The notes below the pieces were generated by a model that was given only the letters and a program-made list of their open reading frames with translations, was not told where the DNA came from and made no database searches. From an uncultured Desulfuromusa sp. (GTDB lineage: Bacteria; Desulfobacterota; Desulfuromonadia; Desulfuromonadales; Geopsychrobacteraceae): DNA of 64,000 bases. The stretch lies in the NCBI RefSeq assembly GCF_963675815.1, contig NZ_OY776574.1, positions 1,916,001 through 1,980,000 on the forward strand. The letters are read 5' to 3'. The first letter of the stretch is position 1; every line of letters starts with the position of its first letter. Shown here piece after piece: positions 32,321-42,800 of this stretch. The position numbers and the translations under genes are program-made.

Positions 32321-35101
32321 ATGTCAGATCATTTTTTCTGCAGGAATAACCTTAAAAATTTTGGGTTAATAGCGGGCCTGACAATTCTTGGCTTTGCTGG
32401 AAATTACTTCAGCATTCCTGTGGCCTTTGGCGTCTCCTTCATTTTTGGCAGTATTTTCAGTCTTGTTGCCGTCACTCTTTTCGGACCCTGGATCGGTATC
32501 GGGGTTTCTCTTGTTGCTTCAAGTTATACTTGGTTTCTCTGGAACCATCCTTTTGCAATTGTAACTTTCTGCATAGAAATTATCTACACCAGTATCGCCT
32601 TGCGTCGTGGGCATAAAAATATTCTGCTGATCGTCAGCTGTTACTGGTTATTTATTGGCATCCCATTGGTTGTCCTGTTCTATGGTGGCGTTTTGCAGAT
32701 GGATTATTCAGCAACTCTGATCATCATGCTGAAGCAAGGATTGAACGGAATATTCAATGCCCTTGTCGCGAGTTTGATTCTTTCCTATTCGCCAATTTAC
32801 CGCTGGGCCGGAAAACTTCATCTCGCTCCTTCGATCAGTTACCAATCCATATTGTTTCATCTCTGTAGCGCAATCCTCATGCTGGCGCTGTTGGGCTTTA
32901 TTCTGCTTTCATGCTATCGGGAGGTCAGCACTTCCAAGGCGGAAATAGTTCTTGATCTGCAACATGAAGGTTTAAATGTTGCTGGAAAAATAGAGACATT
33001 TCTCGACACACATATCAAGATTGCCGCCGCAGCCGCTGATCTTGGTAAAGGCTTTCCCCTGGAGCCCTCTGACTACCTGCAGAAAGAACTCCTTCAACTC
33101 AACAAATTGTCTGACGCTTTTTGTAATTTGTATCTCGCAGATGCTTCTGCTACGACGGTTGCGTTTAATCCGCCGGTCAATAAAAAAGGTGAATCGACGA
33201 TCGGTCTTAATTTCGCGGATCGGGACTACTTTCAGCAATTGCGAAAAGAACTGAAGCCGGTGGTGTCCGAAGTTTTTACTGCCCGGGGGGGTGTCTTTAA
33301 ACCGATTTTCAGTATCAGCGTTCCGATGATCACGGACGGGAAATTGGCAGGATATGCCCTGGGAGCTGTTAATCTGGACATAATGAGGCAATTCTTGACC
33401 AATCAGCCTCGTCGGGGCAGCTTTATATATACCATTGTTGACAAGAATGGTTCTATCATTGTCAGTACCAGTAAAAACAACAGAACCCTGGAGAAAAAAA
33501 CTGACAGACTCACCGGAATAACCTCCAAAGTGTCCGATCATGTTAATCTGTGGTTCCCCGGTGTTGAAAACAATACCAGCATCATGTCTGTTTGGAATGG
33601 TGCTTTTTATATCAGCGAGACATTACTTGCACCAAGCGGTTGGACACTGTATGTGGAATATCCGGTTGCGGAATTGCAGGAACAATTATACCAAACAACC
33701 ATTCTGGAGCTGAAATTTGTAGCGATATTATTCATCTTGTCACTTTTGTTTGCCCACTATGTCAGTCGGAAATTTTCCGAAGGTCCTAATCAACTTGCCG
33801 CATTGACAAAAGGATTGCCTGCCAAATTGCAGAATAAGGAGGATGTGACCTGGCCGGAAAGCAATATTAAGGAAGTACGTGATCTGACTTTGAACTTCAA
33901 GCAGACATCGGCTGCATTTCAGCAGCTCATTGATGAAATTACGAACATCAATTCCACTTTGGAAGATCGCATCAAGGAGCGCACAAAAGAGCTGCAGGAC
34001 AGTGAAGCACAGTATGTTCAGCTCTTCTTTGAGATGATGAGCGGTCTCGTTGTTGCGGATGTTCTGTTTGATGAAACCGGTTCACCTTGTAATTTTAAAC
34101 TTATTCATGCGAATCCCGCAGCTGAGAAATTGACCGGGATAAGTTTTCAGGGTTTATTGGAAAACACAGGTCGGGACATTCCTCATAGCTGGTCGAAGGA
34201 ACAGCTGCAGCAATTCTTTCAGGTCGCCGTGACGGGTCGGTCGATACCGTATTCTCATTACAATAAAAAGCTGGGGAAGCATTTTGAAGGGCGGGTTTTC
34301 TCACCCCGACAAGGACAGTTTGCTCTGCTGTTCAATGATGTTTCGGATCGGAAAAAGGGCGAAAAAATACTGCTTCAGTCCATGCACGAGGCCGAGGCTA
34401 TCGCTCTCGCCAAAACCAGATTTTTGTCGACTGTGGCTCATGAATTTCGAACACCTCTGGGATTACTGACAGTCAGTAAGGGAATTCTGGAAAACTATTC
34501 CGAGCGCCTGACGCCGGAACAACTCGCGGAACAGAAAGCTCAGGTCAGTGATGCCTTGAATCAGCTTTCGAGCCTGGTTGACTCTGTGTTGACGTTTAAT
34601 CGCCTTGAAAAAATTGAGACATTGGAAAAAACTGCTGCGCTTGATGTTCGGAAAGTCTGCGAGAATGTTGCTGCCACTGTTATGACTTTATTCGGGAACC
34701 AACGTGATTTCAAACTTGAGCTGGCAGATGATTGCGGCACTCCGAACCTTAATGAAGAACTCCTTCGGCAGATTATCGAAAATCTTCTGACCAATGCTTT
34801 TCGCTATACTCCCCCCGAAGGAAAAATAGGGTTTAAGCTCTACCGGAAAGATGACGTCTTGCATATTGAAGTCAGTGATTCCGGAATCGGGATTCCCAAG
34901 GAGGACCGGACTCGTATATTTGAGCCCTTTTATCGTGGTAGCAATATTGGGCAGCAGCACGGTATAGGTCTCGGTTTATCCATTGTGCGGGAGGCGGTGG
35001 AAAAAATGGGGGCAACGATTTCGCTGGATAATACGGTCAGCCAGGGCACAATCATACATGTTGATATCCCAGTTGATATGACGCGAGCTAATGAAAGTTA
35101 G
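32321..35101 (+). CDS. Membrane sensor histidine kinase (multi-TM, dCache-like, PAS, HisKA, HATPase)
   Basis: This sensor kinase of about 926 residues has in order: an N-terminal block of six or seven hydrophobic segments (to about residue 205) resembling a MASE-type membrane sensor; a periplasmic dCache-like domain (about 215-450; GLNFADRDYFQQLRKE and SISVPMITDGKLAGYALGAV are typical); another membrane helix (FVAILFILSLLFAHYV); a coiled coil; PAS (about 560-670); HisKA with phospho-His in TVAHEFRTPLG; and HATPase with NLLTNAFRYTPPEG, DSGIGIP and GIGLGLSIV. The ATG at 32321 is used here; a TTG at 32270 with AGAGG before it adds 17 residues. A NarL-type regulator follows after 5 bp and is its likely partner. 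Confidence 0.9.
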   Translation: MSDHFFCRNNLKNFGLIAGLTILGFAGNYFSIPVAFGVSFIFGSIFSLVAVTLFGPWIGIGVSLVASSYTWFLWNHPFAIVTFCIEIIYTSIALRRGHKNILLIVSCYWLFIGIPLVVLFYGGVLQMDYSATLIIMLKQGLNGIFNALVASLILSYSPIYRWAGKLHLAPSISYQSILFHLCSAILMLALLGFILLSCYREVSTSKAEIVLDLQHEGLNVAGKIETFLDTHIKIAAAAADLGKGFPLEPSDYLQKELLQLNKLSDAFCNLYLADASATTVAFNPPVNKKGESTIGLNFADRDYFQQLRKELKPVVSEVFTARGGVFKPIFSISVPMITDGKLAGYALGAVNLDIMRQFLTNQPRRGSFIYTIVDKNGSIIVSTSKNNRTLEKKTDRLTGITSKVSDHVNLWFPGVENNTSIMSVWNGAFYISETLLAPSGWTLYVEYPVAELQEQLYQTTILELKFVAILFILSLLFAHYVSRKFSEGPNQLAALTKGLPAKLQNKEDVTWPESNIKEVRDLTLNFKQTSAAFQQLIDEITNINSTLEDRIKERTKELQDSEAQYVQLFFEMMSGLVVADVLFDETGSPCNFKLIHANPAAEKLTGISFQGLLENTGRDIPHSWSKEQLQQFFQVAVTGRSIPYSHYNKKLGKHFEGRVFSPRQGQFALLFNDVSDRKKGEKILLQSMHEAEAIALAKTRFLSTVAHEFRTPLGLLTVSKGILENYSERLTPEQLAEQKAQVSDALNQLSSLVDSVLTFNRLEKIETLEKTAALDVRKVCENVAATVMTLFGNQRDFKLELADDCGTPNLNEELLRQIIENLLTNAFRYTPPEGKIGFKLYRKDDVLHIEVSDSGIGIPKEDRTRIFEPFYRGSNIGQQHGIGLGLSIVREAVEKMGATISLDNTVSQGTIIHVDIPVDMTRANES

Positions 35102-35106
35102 AGCTT

Positions 35107-35730
35107 ATGACATCAATTCTCATTATTGAAGACGACAATTCATTTCGCAACTCCATGAAGCTGGTTCTGGAACTGGAAGGGTTTGAGTGCACGACTGTCT
35201 CCGATGGCCGACAGGGTCTCGTGAGTATGCGTGAAAATCGTCCAGATATTATTTTATGTGACATTTTGATGAGTGACATGGATGGGCACGCGGTTTTGCA
35301 AGCGACTAAGGACGATCCTGATCTGGCGGATATTCCGTTTATTTTTGTCACCGCTCTGGGAGACCGGTCAGATGTCCGTCTGGGAATGTCTTCAGGAGCC
35401 GATGATTATTTGACCAAGCCGTTTACTGATGAAGAATTGGTTGCCGCCGTTGTCGGACGTTTACACCGATATGCGATGATTCAGATGCGGCATTCTTATC
35501 CGACTTTCCAGAAAGAACTCACGATTCTGCAGAAAAATATCACCCAACGTGAACGCGAAATCCTGCTGTTGGTCGGGCGTGGAATTACCTCCAAGGAAAT
35601 AGCAGATAAACTCTATATTTCCATTAAGACTGTGCAGGCCCATCGGGCCAACCTGATGAAAAAGCTGAATGCTGTAAATGCAGCGCATCTCTCTCGCTGG
35701 GCTGTCATCGCTGAATTATTACCATCTTGA
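35107..35730 (+). CDS. Response regulator, REC plus LuxR-type HTH
   Basis: The 207-residue transcription factor has an N-terminal receiver (1-120) with acidic pair IIEDDN, phospho-acceptor Asp in ILCDILMSDMDG, switch Thr in FIFVTALG and Lys in DDYLTKPF. A short helix follows, then a C-terminal LuxR/NarL helix-turn-helix (about 140-205; ITQREREILLLVGRGITSKE and IKTVQAHRANLMKKL). It starts 5 bp after the kinase stop and is surely its cognate regulator. Targets are not evident. Confidence 0.93.
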   Translation: MTSILIIEDDNSFRNSMKLVLELEGFECTTVSDGRQGLVSMRENRPDIILCDILMSDMDGHAVLQATKDDPDLADIPFIFVTALGDRSDVRLGMSSGADDYLTKPFTDEELVAAVVGRLHRYAMIQMRHSYPTFQKELTILQKNITQREREILLLVGRGITSKEIADKLYISIKTVQAHRANLMKKLNAVNAAHLSRWAVIAELLPS

Positions 35731-35885
35731 TGCCATTGACCTCTTTTAACGACCAACCCATCCGATTTTAATTCCGACATTATAAATTTATTTATTTTTT
35801 CTGTTCCAGGGATCACTCCGTATCCGGTTTTACTCTTGAAATCACCTCGCTGTTTCAAATCAGAAAAAAGTAAAAAAGATAAATT

Positions 35886-35914
35886 TTGTTAAATTAGGTA
35901 TTTCTCCCTATATA
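35886..35914 (+). promoter_or_regulatory. Candidate sigma-70 promoter of cheW
   Basis: TTGTTA (35886-35891) and TATATA (35909-35914) are 17 bases apart in a very AT-rich stretch. The leader to the cheW start would be about 135 bases. The rest of the 35731-36057 gap holds nothing further that I can support. Confidence 0.5.
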
Positions 35915-36057
35915 AAGAAAAGTTTAATTGTGAGATCCTAATATCTAATTTGGTCATAATTCAATCCATACCGTTTTTTATCTGTATCAGGTTGCAATGT
36001 GGTGAAGGGTTGAATCAGACAAGGCTGAACATCATTTGGCCCAAAGGAGCTTTTGAA

Positions 36058-36567
36058 ATGACAGAAGTTGCTGAATTAGACCGGGAAGATATCCAGATTC
36101 ATCAGGACAGCATGGAAGGAATGTACCTGACTTTTGAGCTGGCAAACGAAGGTTATGGTTTGGAGATCCGTTATGTCATTGAGATTATCGGAATCCAGAC
36201 GGTCATTAAGATTCCGGACATGCCTGAGCATGTGATCGGAGTTCTCAACTTACGCGGTAAAGTTATTCCGGTGATTGATGTGAGGATGCGGTTTCATCTG
36301 CCGACACGGGAATACGATGACCGCACCTGCATCATTGTCGTCAATGTAAACAACAATTCGGTCGGTCTGGTGGTCGATAACGTGAGTGAAGTCGTTGATA
36401 TCCCGGAGGTAGAGATTGAACCACCACCCTCTGTCGGCAGAGGCAGCAATCCGTATATTCAATATCTTGGAAAGATTGCTGGAGAGGTCAAAATTCTTCT
36501 GGATGTCAACGAACTGATCGATGATGACGTCCCCGGCAAAAAGATTTCAGAACCGGAGGCGGTTTAG
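36058..36567 (+). CDS. cheW: Chemotaxis coupling protein CheW
   Basis: This adaptor of about 169 residues links chemoreceptors to CheA. The CheW fold is clear: YLTFELANEGYGLEIRYVIEI, IPDMPEHVIGVLNLRGKVIPVIDVRMRF, CIIVVNVNNNSVGLVVDNVSEV, and a final IAGEVKILLDVNEL. A short acidic N-terminal extension (EVAELDREDIQIHQD) precedes the fold. The ATG at 36058 is chosen because AAAGGAG lies upstream; the frame is open further upstream but lacks CheW character. The neighbouring chemoreceptor gene starts 130 bp later. Confidence 0.93.
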   Translation: MTEVAELDREDIQIHQDSMEGMYLTFELANEGYGLEIRYVIEIIGIQTVIKIPDMPEHVIGVLNLRGKVIPVIDVRMRFHLPTREYDDRTCIIVVNVNNNSVGLVVDNVSEVVDIPEVEIEPPPSVGRGSNPYIQYLGKIAGEVKILLDVNELIDDDVPGKKISEPEAV

Positions 36568-36696
36568 CGTTCTCTGAAAATCATGTTGTCGGTGATGAGA
36601 TAAAAAAGTTTAAGAACGGAAAATTTATCAAGGAATGGGAGAGGGACTCTGAGTTGTCATTTCGATTTAGTTTCCACAACGAAAAGGAGCGTGTAA

Positions 36697-38907
36697 ATGT
36701 TTGATAATCTTAAAATCGGTAAAAAAATGCTGCTGCTTTCCGGAACCATTCTGTGCCTGTTGCTGGTTGTCCTGACCGTTGGAATCTACGGTTTGTTTAA
36801 CACGATTAACAGCGGTCAAAAGGTGGCCGAAGGCGAACTACTCAAAGCTAACCTGGCGGAACTCGAAATCGCGCATCAGAACTGGGCAGGTCAGATCGCA
36901 ACTTTCCTGAACGATGACAGTGTCAATGAGCTCAATATTCAGACGGATCCTCATAAATGCAGTTTTGGTCAATGGTATTACGGTGAGGGACGACAAAAAG
37001 CAGAGCAGATGCTGCCGGGACTTCACGAGAATCTTCTGGCGATTGAGAAACCCCATGCGGCCCTGCATGCCTCGGCCAAAGCGATCCAAGCCGCTTATCG
37101 TTCCGCCGATCCCTATCTGCCGCAATTTTTAACGGAAAAAGAGCTGGACCACATGGGCTGGGCCTATAAAATCCAACAGGCCATTATTGCAAGAGATAAC
37201 GGTGTCAATGTCGAATTTGATCATACCAAATGCTCGCTGGGGCAATTTCTTTATGGCGAAGAGGGGCGTAGGGCTGTGGAGATGGTTCCTGAGTTAGGGG
37301 CTATCTTTGCAGCAATCAAGGGCCCGCATGAACAACTTCATAGCCAGGGGGAGAGACTCAGCAATATTCTAAAGGCCGGCAACTATACCCAGGCCGCTGG
37401 ATATTTTGCAGCAGAGGTAACTCCAACACTCGAGGAAGTGGGGGAGTTGCTCCAGAAAGCAAAACAGAATGCTGTCGCTGCACTTAAGGGACAACAAGAA
37501 GCGGAGCTGATTTTCAGTACGGAAACACAACAGAATCTTCAGGGGGTACAGAAAGAACTGTCAGCAATGAGAGAGAAGGTTTCCGGGCATGCAGACACTT
37601 TAATTTACGAGAATAATAGCTCAGTGAAGACCCAGACGGTGACGGTCATTTCTTTTGGTGTTATCGCTCTCATCCTTGGTTCCCTGATCTCAGTTCTGAT
37701 CAGCCGCTCCCTGACCGGTCCGATGCGTAAAACGGTCGATATGCTGGAAGAACTGGAGAAAGGTCATATTGATAAGCGTCTGCAGCTGAATAGAAAAGAT
37801 GAGATTGGCCAGATGGCTGAATCAATGGACCGTTTTGCCGATTCATTACAGAATGAAGTGGTTGATTCCCTGCAAAAGCTGGCTGACGGCAACCTGACTT
37901 TCCAGGTGACACCCAGAGACAGTCAGGACCTCCTGCGTGGCAGCCTGGAAAAGTTAGGCAATGATCTGAATAGTGTCATGGCGCAAATTCTGGTGGCAGG
38001 AGAAGAGATTGCGTCAGCTTCAGGACAGGTTGCAGACTCAAGCCAGGTCTTGTCTCAGGGCGCAACTGAGTCGGCGGCTTCATTGGAAGAAATTTCCGCA
38101 TCGCTCAATCAAACATCATCACAGGCAACCCAGAATGCTGAGAATGCAACGCAGGCCAATAGTATATCAATTGACACCAAGCAGGCGGCTGAAAAAGGCA
38201 GTACACAAATGAAGCAGATGGTTTCAGCAATGGCTGAAATCAATGAGGCTGGTCAGAATATCTCCAAAATCATCAAGACGATCGATGAAATTGCCTTCCA
38301 GACTAACCTGCTTGCGCTGAATGCTGCGGTAGAAGCCGCCCGCGCCGGACAACATGGCAAGGGTTTTGCTGTGGTTGCTGAAGAAGTTCGAAATTTGGCG
38401 GCCCGCAGTGCCAAGGCCGCAGCAGAAACGGCTGAGTTGATTGAAGGGTCGGTGGTAAAAACGGCCAGCGGCAGCGCAATCGCCGAGCAGACGGCAGCAG
38501 CGCTGGTGGAGATTGTCACCGGAGTCGGCAAAGCGAGTGATCTGGTCGCTGAAATAGCGGCAGCCAGTCATGAGCAGGCTCAGGGAGTGGCTGAGATCAA
38601 CCAGGGGATCAGTCAGATCGATACCGTGACCCAGCAGAATACGGCCAGTGCCGAAGAGAGTGCTGCGACTGCCGAAGAAATGTCAGGTCAGGCGGCCCAA
38701 TTACGGCACATGCTGCAGCGGTTCACATTAAAGGAAAAACATCACCATGTAAGCAACAATGTTGCACCCAGCCAACATGTTGCGCCCAGCCGGCCAACGG
38801 AAGTGAAGAAGTCTGCAACAGGCGGATCAATTGGTTGGGGTGGTGCAACCCCGATTGCAGCCAAGACTGAAATCTATCTGGATGATCAGGAATTTGGCAA
38901 GTTCTAG
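36697..38907 (+). CDS. Methyl-accepting chemotaxis protein with two extracytoplasmic CZB-like domains
   Basis: This 736-residue chemoreceptor has TM1 (about 11-33), a periplasmic region (about 34-315), TM2 (about 318-340), HAMP (about 340-395) and a long cytoplasmic signalling domain with the hairpin tip DEIAFQTNLLALNAAVEAARAG. The periplasmic part contains two tandem repeats of the chemoreceptor zinc-binding pattern. The first has AHQNW, HKCSFGQWYYG and HAALH; the second has DHMGW, HTKCSLGQFLYG and HEQLH, so each keeps the three His and one Cys ligands. CZB domains are best known in the cytoplasm, which makes this placement notable. No CheR-tethering pentapeptide is seen at the C-terminus. 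AAAAGGAG precedes the start. Confidence 0.92.
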   Translation: MFDNLKIGKKMLLLSGTILCLLLVVLTVGIYGLFNTINSGQKVAEGELLKANLAELEIAHQNWAGQIATFLNDDSVNELNIQTDPHKCSFGQWYYGEGRQKAEQMLPGLHENLLAIEKPHAALHASAKAIQAAYRSADPYLPQFLTEKELDHMGWAYKIQQAIIARDNGVNVEFDHTKCSLGQFLYGEEGRRAVEMVPELGAIFAAIKGPHEQLHSQGERLSNILKAGNYTQAAGYFAAEVTPTLEEVGELLQKAKQNAVAALKGQQEAELIFSTETQQNLQGVQKELSAMREKVSGHADTLIYENNSSVKTQTVTVISFGVIALILGSLISVLISRSLTGPMRKTVDMLEELEKGHIDKRLQLNRKDEIGQMAESMDRFADSLQNEVVDSLQKLADGNLTFQVTPRDSQDLLRGSLEKLGNDLNSVMAQILVAGEEIASASGQVADSSQVLSQGATESAASLEEISASLNQTSSQATQNAENATQANSISIDTKQAAEKGSTQMKQMVSAMAEINEAGQNISKIIKTIDEIAFQTNLLALNAAVEAARAGQHGKGFAVVAEEVRNLAARSAKAAAETAELIEGSVVKTASGSAIAEQTAAALVEIVTGVGKASDLVAEIAAASHEQAQGVAEINQGISQIDTVTQQNTASAEESAATAEEMSGQAAQLRHMLQRFTLKEKHHHVSNNVAPSQHVAPSRPTEVKKSATGGSIGWGGATPIAAKTEIYLDDQEFGKF

Positions 38908-39002
38908 GCTGAAAGAAACGTTAAAACCAAAGTCATGAGTGTTGGATGGTGAAGGTTTATCATTCGGGACCAATAACCATAAGGAATTTTCTGGGAAAAG
39001 TT

Positions 39003-39821
39003 ATGAAACAAAAGCTCATTTTACTCTTACTTTTTATTTTTCAGGCCATTGCCGTTAATGCAACTGCGCAGGATCAATTATTAATCGAAGGAACCGGTGA
39101 TAATCAGCAACTGCTACGGGTCTTGGCGAGAGCATTTGAAGCAGAAACTCCCGGCAGCAAAATTATCATTCCTGACAGTATTGGATCATCAGGTGGTGTT
39201 CGAGCGCTTGTAAAAGGAAAATGCGATATGGCCCGGCTTGCCCGACTGTTAAAAGAAAAAGAAACAACCATGGCAGACGATTTAGTTTCCCGGGAATTTG
39301 CTTTGTCACCCGTTCTTTTCGTCGCTAATTTAACAGATTCCTGTGTTGACAGTCTCAGTTATGAACAGATCACAGACATTTTTTCCGGGAAAATAAACAA
39401 CTGGTCGCAGTTGGGAAAATGCCAATCGCACGAGATCTATCTGGCTATGCGTGAAGTCGGCGATTCATCAAGAAATGTTTTAGAACAAAACATCCCGGGA
39501 TTAAGCGAAATTAGAGAACCGGTCGGGAAAGTTATTTATTCGACTCCGGAAACCAGGCAGATTATCGAGGAATATCCATTTACCTTCAGTTTTCTGCCCA
39601 AAACAGCCATATCATCAAAGATGACCGTATTTGCCCTGAATGGAATCGTGGCAAATGAAAAAAACATCCAAAAAAATGAATACCCTCTCGTATCACCCTA
39701 TAGCTTGGTCTGGAGAGGAGAACCTTCCGGTCTTGGGCAAAAATTCCTTGATTTTGTTTTCAGTGCCAAAGGAGCGGAGATTATACGAACGATGGGAGCG
39801 GTTCCTGTGAGTGGAAATTAA
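39003..39821 (+). CDS. PstS-like periplasmic binding protein linked to a hybrid kinase
   Basis: This periplasmic protein of about 272 residues has a signal peptide (KLILLLLFIFQAIAVNATA). The mature part has LLIEGTGDNQQLLRVLARAF, IGSSGGVRALVKGKCDMARL, YEQITDIFSGKINNWSQLG and the ending GQKFLDFVFSAKGAEII, the core signatures of phosphate-type (PstS/PBP-like) proteins. No pst permease or ATPase genes adjoin; instead a hybrid sensor kinase starts 22 bp later. It is probably a ligand sensor feeding that kinase rather than a transporter component. The ATG at 39003 is preferred because it puts the signal peptide at the N-terminus; an upstream ATG at 38946 adds 19 residues. Confidence 0.85.
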   Translation: MKQKLILLLLFIFQAIAVNATAQDQLLIEGTGDNQQLLRVLARAFEAETPGSKIIIPDSIGSSGGVRALVKGKCDMARLARLLKEKETTMADDLVSREFALSPVLFVANLTDSCVDSLSYEQITDIFSGKINNWSQLGKCQSHEIYLAMREVGDSSRNVLEQNIPGLSEIREPVGKVIYSTPETRQIIEEYPFTFSFLPKTAISSKMTVFALNGIVANEKNIQKNEYPLVSPYSLVWRGEPSGLGQKFLDFVFSAKGAEIIRTMGAVPVSGN

Positions 39822-39843
39822 TAAGAAAGTAGACGTTTAAGTT

Positions 39844-42800
39844 ATGCGATGCTCAATTAAACGAAAATTTCTCCTTGGCCAAACCATAGCTATTGTGGCG
39901 AGTGTTGTGTTGCTCGGCAGCAGTTTCTTTTATGCGATTTATATCAATTTTCGGAGTATCCAGGATGATAATCTGACAGTCGTTGCAGAAAGCTTGGCGG
40001 AACACCTGACCCTTTGTCTTAAGGGTAAAATTGAATTGATGGAGAGAATTGACACTCACGAATATCATAAAAACTATCGTGATCCTGTTTTGCTTAAAGA
40101 GTTAGCTGAATTGCATCAAAGCATGCCGGTTTTAAGTTGGGTCAGTCGGGAAGGCAAGGAAGAAGTCAAAGTTGTTGATGGCCAGATGTCTGCAGAATTA
40201 TCCAGCTTTAGCGAAGCTCCATGGCTCAAGAGGCTTCTTGAAAACCCCAATCATGTCATCATTAACGGTCCACTCATCTCTCCCGAGCTTGAAAAAACGT
40301 CAATTGAGTTTTTAATTGCCCGATTTAAGTATTTTGGTGATGAGTTTATGGGAATTCTGCGCGGGGCGATCAGCTTTACAGATTTAACTGAAATGGAAAC
40401 AGCAAGGAAGAAAGTCTGGGAAGATGGTTATTACAGCGTTGTCGACGGCAATGGTAAAGTCTTTTTCTCAACGGGACCACAAAACATTGTCGGACAACAG
40501 TTGTCATCCGTATTCTCCTTTGGCTCATCCAATTTCAGCAAAGCGACTATTGATGATATTGAAACTCTCAATTTCTGGTCTCCCGTTCATTTGACCGGCT
40601 GGAAGATTGTCGTTACCGTTCCTTTTACTGAAGTCACAAGCATACCAAACAAAATAGCTTTGCTCTCTGTGGCGGTTGCTTTTCTGTCTATTTTGCTGGG
40701 AATTGCGATAGCATCCTACTTGGCCACACCCATTGTTGAAGATATCCACGCGATTCAAGAACATGCGTCAGACGTCGCTTCCGGCCGTTTAGATCAAAGA
40801 TTGTCTGTCAGCTCCGCAGAAGAACTGAAAGCCCTCGGGGAATCCATTAACTGGATGACCGCAAATATTGCACGGCATCACTCGGAATTAACGGAGTCAA
40901 AAAATCAGGCTCTGACTCTGGCTGCCGAAGCTGATGCGGCAAGCCGGACCAAATCACAATTTTTAGCCAATATGAGTCATGAAATCCGCACCCCGATGAA
41001 CGGTGTATTGGGAATGGCTGAGATGACACTTGAAACCGATCTGACCACTGAACAACGTCAGGCGATCGAAACCATTCGGACTTCAGGGGAAGCTCTGTTG
41101 TCGATTATCAACGACATTCTTGATTTCTCTAAAATTGAAGCCGGTAAACTGGAAATTGAATCTATCAACTTTAATCTCACCGCTTTGGTTGAGGATGTGT
41201 GCCAGTTGCTGGCTCAACAGGCTCACTCCAAAGGATTGGAGCTGATTGTCGATATTGCCGAGGATGTTCCCACAAATGTTACGTCTGATCCGAGCCGAAT
41301 CCGGCAAGTTCTTACGAATATTCTGGGCAATGCGATCAAGTTTACCAAGTCCGGTGAAGTGATCGTCTCAATCCGGACGTTGCAAACGACAGAATCCGAT
41401 TCGCTTGTATCTTTCAAAGTTATGGATACCGGTGTGGGGATGAGTGAAGATATACAAAAAAATCTGTTTCAACCTTTCACTCAAGCGGATGGATCAACGA
41501 CCCGAAAGTTTGGCGGTACAGGATTGGGATTGGCTATTTCCAAACATTTGACCACCATGATGGGGGGCAAGATCGGTTGCCAGAGTCATGAAGGAAAGGG
41601 CTCTGAATTTTGGTTCACTTTGCCGCTTAAAAAATCTACCGGCACTTATATCGTCGCAAAAACTCCAGCCGACGCTTTATCCGGATATCGCGCTTTGGTG
41701 ATCGACGATAATGAGACCAACCGTAAGCTCCTGGGGCAGCAGTTGAGCAGTTGGAATGTCGACCAGCAAACTGCTGATAACGGTATTGAAGGCCTCACCT
41801 TGTTGCATCAGGCAATCGAAGACGGCAAACCTTTCGACTTGGTCATTCTGGATATGCACATGCCCAATATGGACGGGTTAGAAGTGGCTCGGTTGATCAA
41901 GAAAGACAAAAACCTGCGAGATACCAAACTTGTGATGCTCACGTCAGTCGGCATTCGTGGTGATGCGATGCTGGCGAAGCAGGTCGGTATCAAGGTTTAT
42001 CTAACAAAGCCTGTAAGACAGATCGATCTCTATAATACTCTGGCGACTCTTGTAAAGGAGGAAACAACGGCAGATGATGGTCTCATTACTCAGTATAATC
42101 TGGAAAAAGATTATACTCGATTCAATGCCAAAGTTTTGCTGGCAGAAGACAATCTGGTGAATCAGCAGGTGGCCAAAGGAGTGTTGCGCAAACTCGGTTG
42201 CCAGGTCGAACTGGCTATCGACGGGACTCAAGCGGCTTCGCTGGCTGAAACCAATAAATACGACATCATTTTCATGGATTGCCAGATGCCGCGCATGGAT
42301 GGCTACGAAGCAACGGAAGTCATTCGTCGCCAGGAACAAAGCCGGGGCAGCGGCCGCACTCCAATTATTGCCCTGACTGCCAATGCTCTAAGCGGAGACC
42401 GGGAAAAGTGTTTGATGGCCGGAATGGATGACTATATCAGTAAACCATTCAGCCAAAAGAGGATTGCTGACATCCTCGAACAAAGACTGCCGAAAGAGTT
42501 GCTGCAACGGGACAATATCGAGCCCCTGAGACATAAAGTATCTACCGTTTTAGAGGATGCTCATCCACAGGATGATCTTATTGATTATGCTGCTCTGGAC
42601 GTGATTCGAGGACTGCAAACTGATGACAGCCCGGATCTTCTGACCCAGATCATCGATCTCTTTCTGAATGAGACTCCGGACCAGATTACCCAACTGCAGA
42701 AAGCTTTTGACAGTCATGACGCTTCAACGATGCGCCATATTGCTCACAGCCTGAAATCGAGTAGCGCCAATCTGGGAGCGATGCCACTGGCGAAGTTGTT

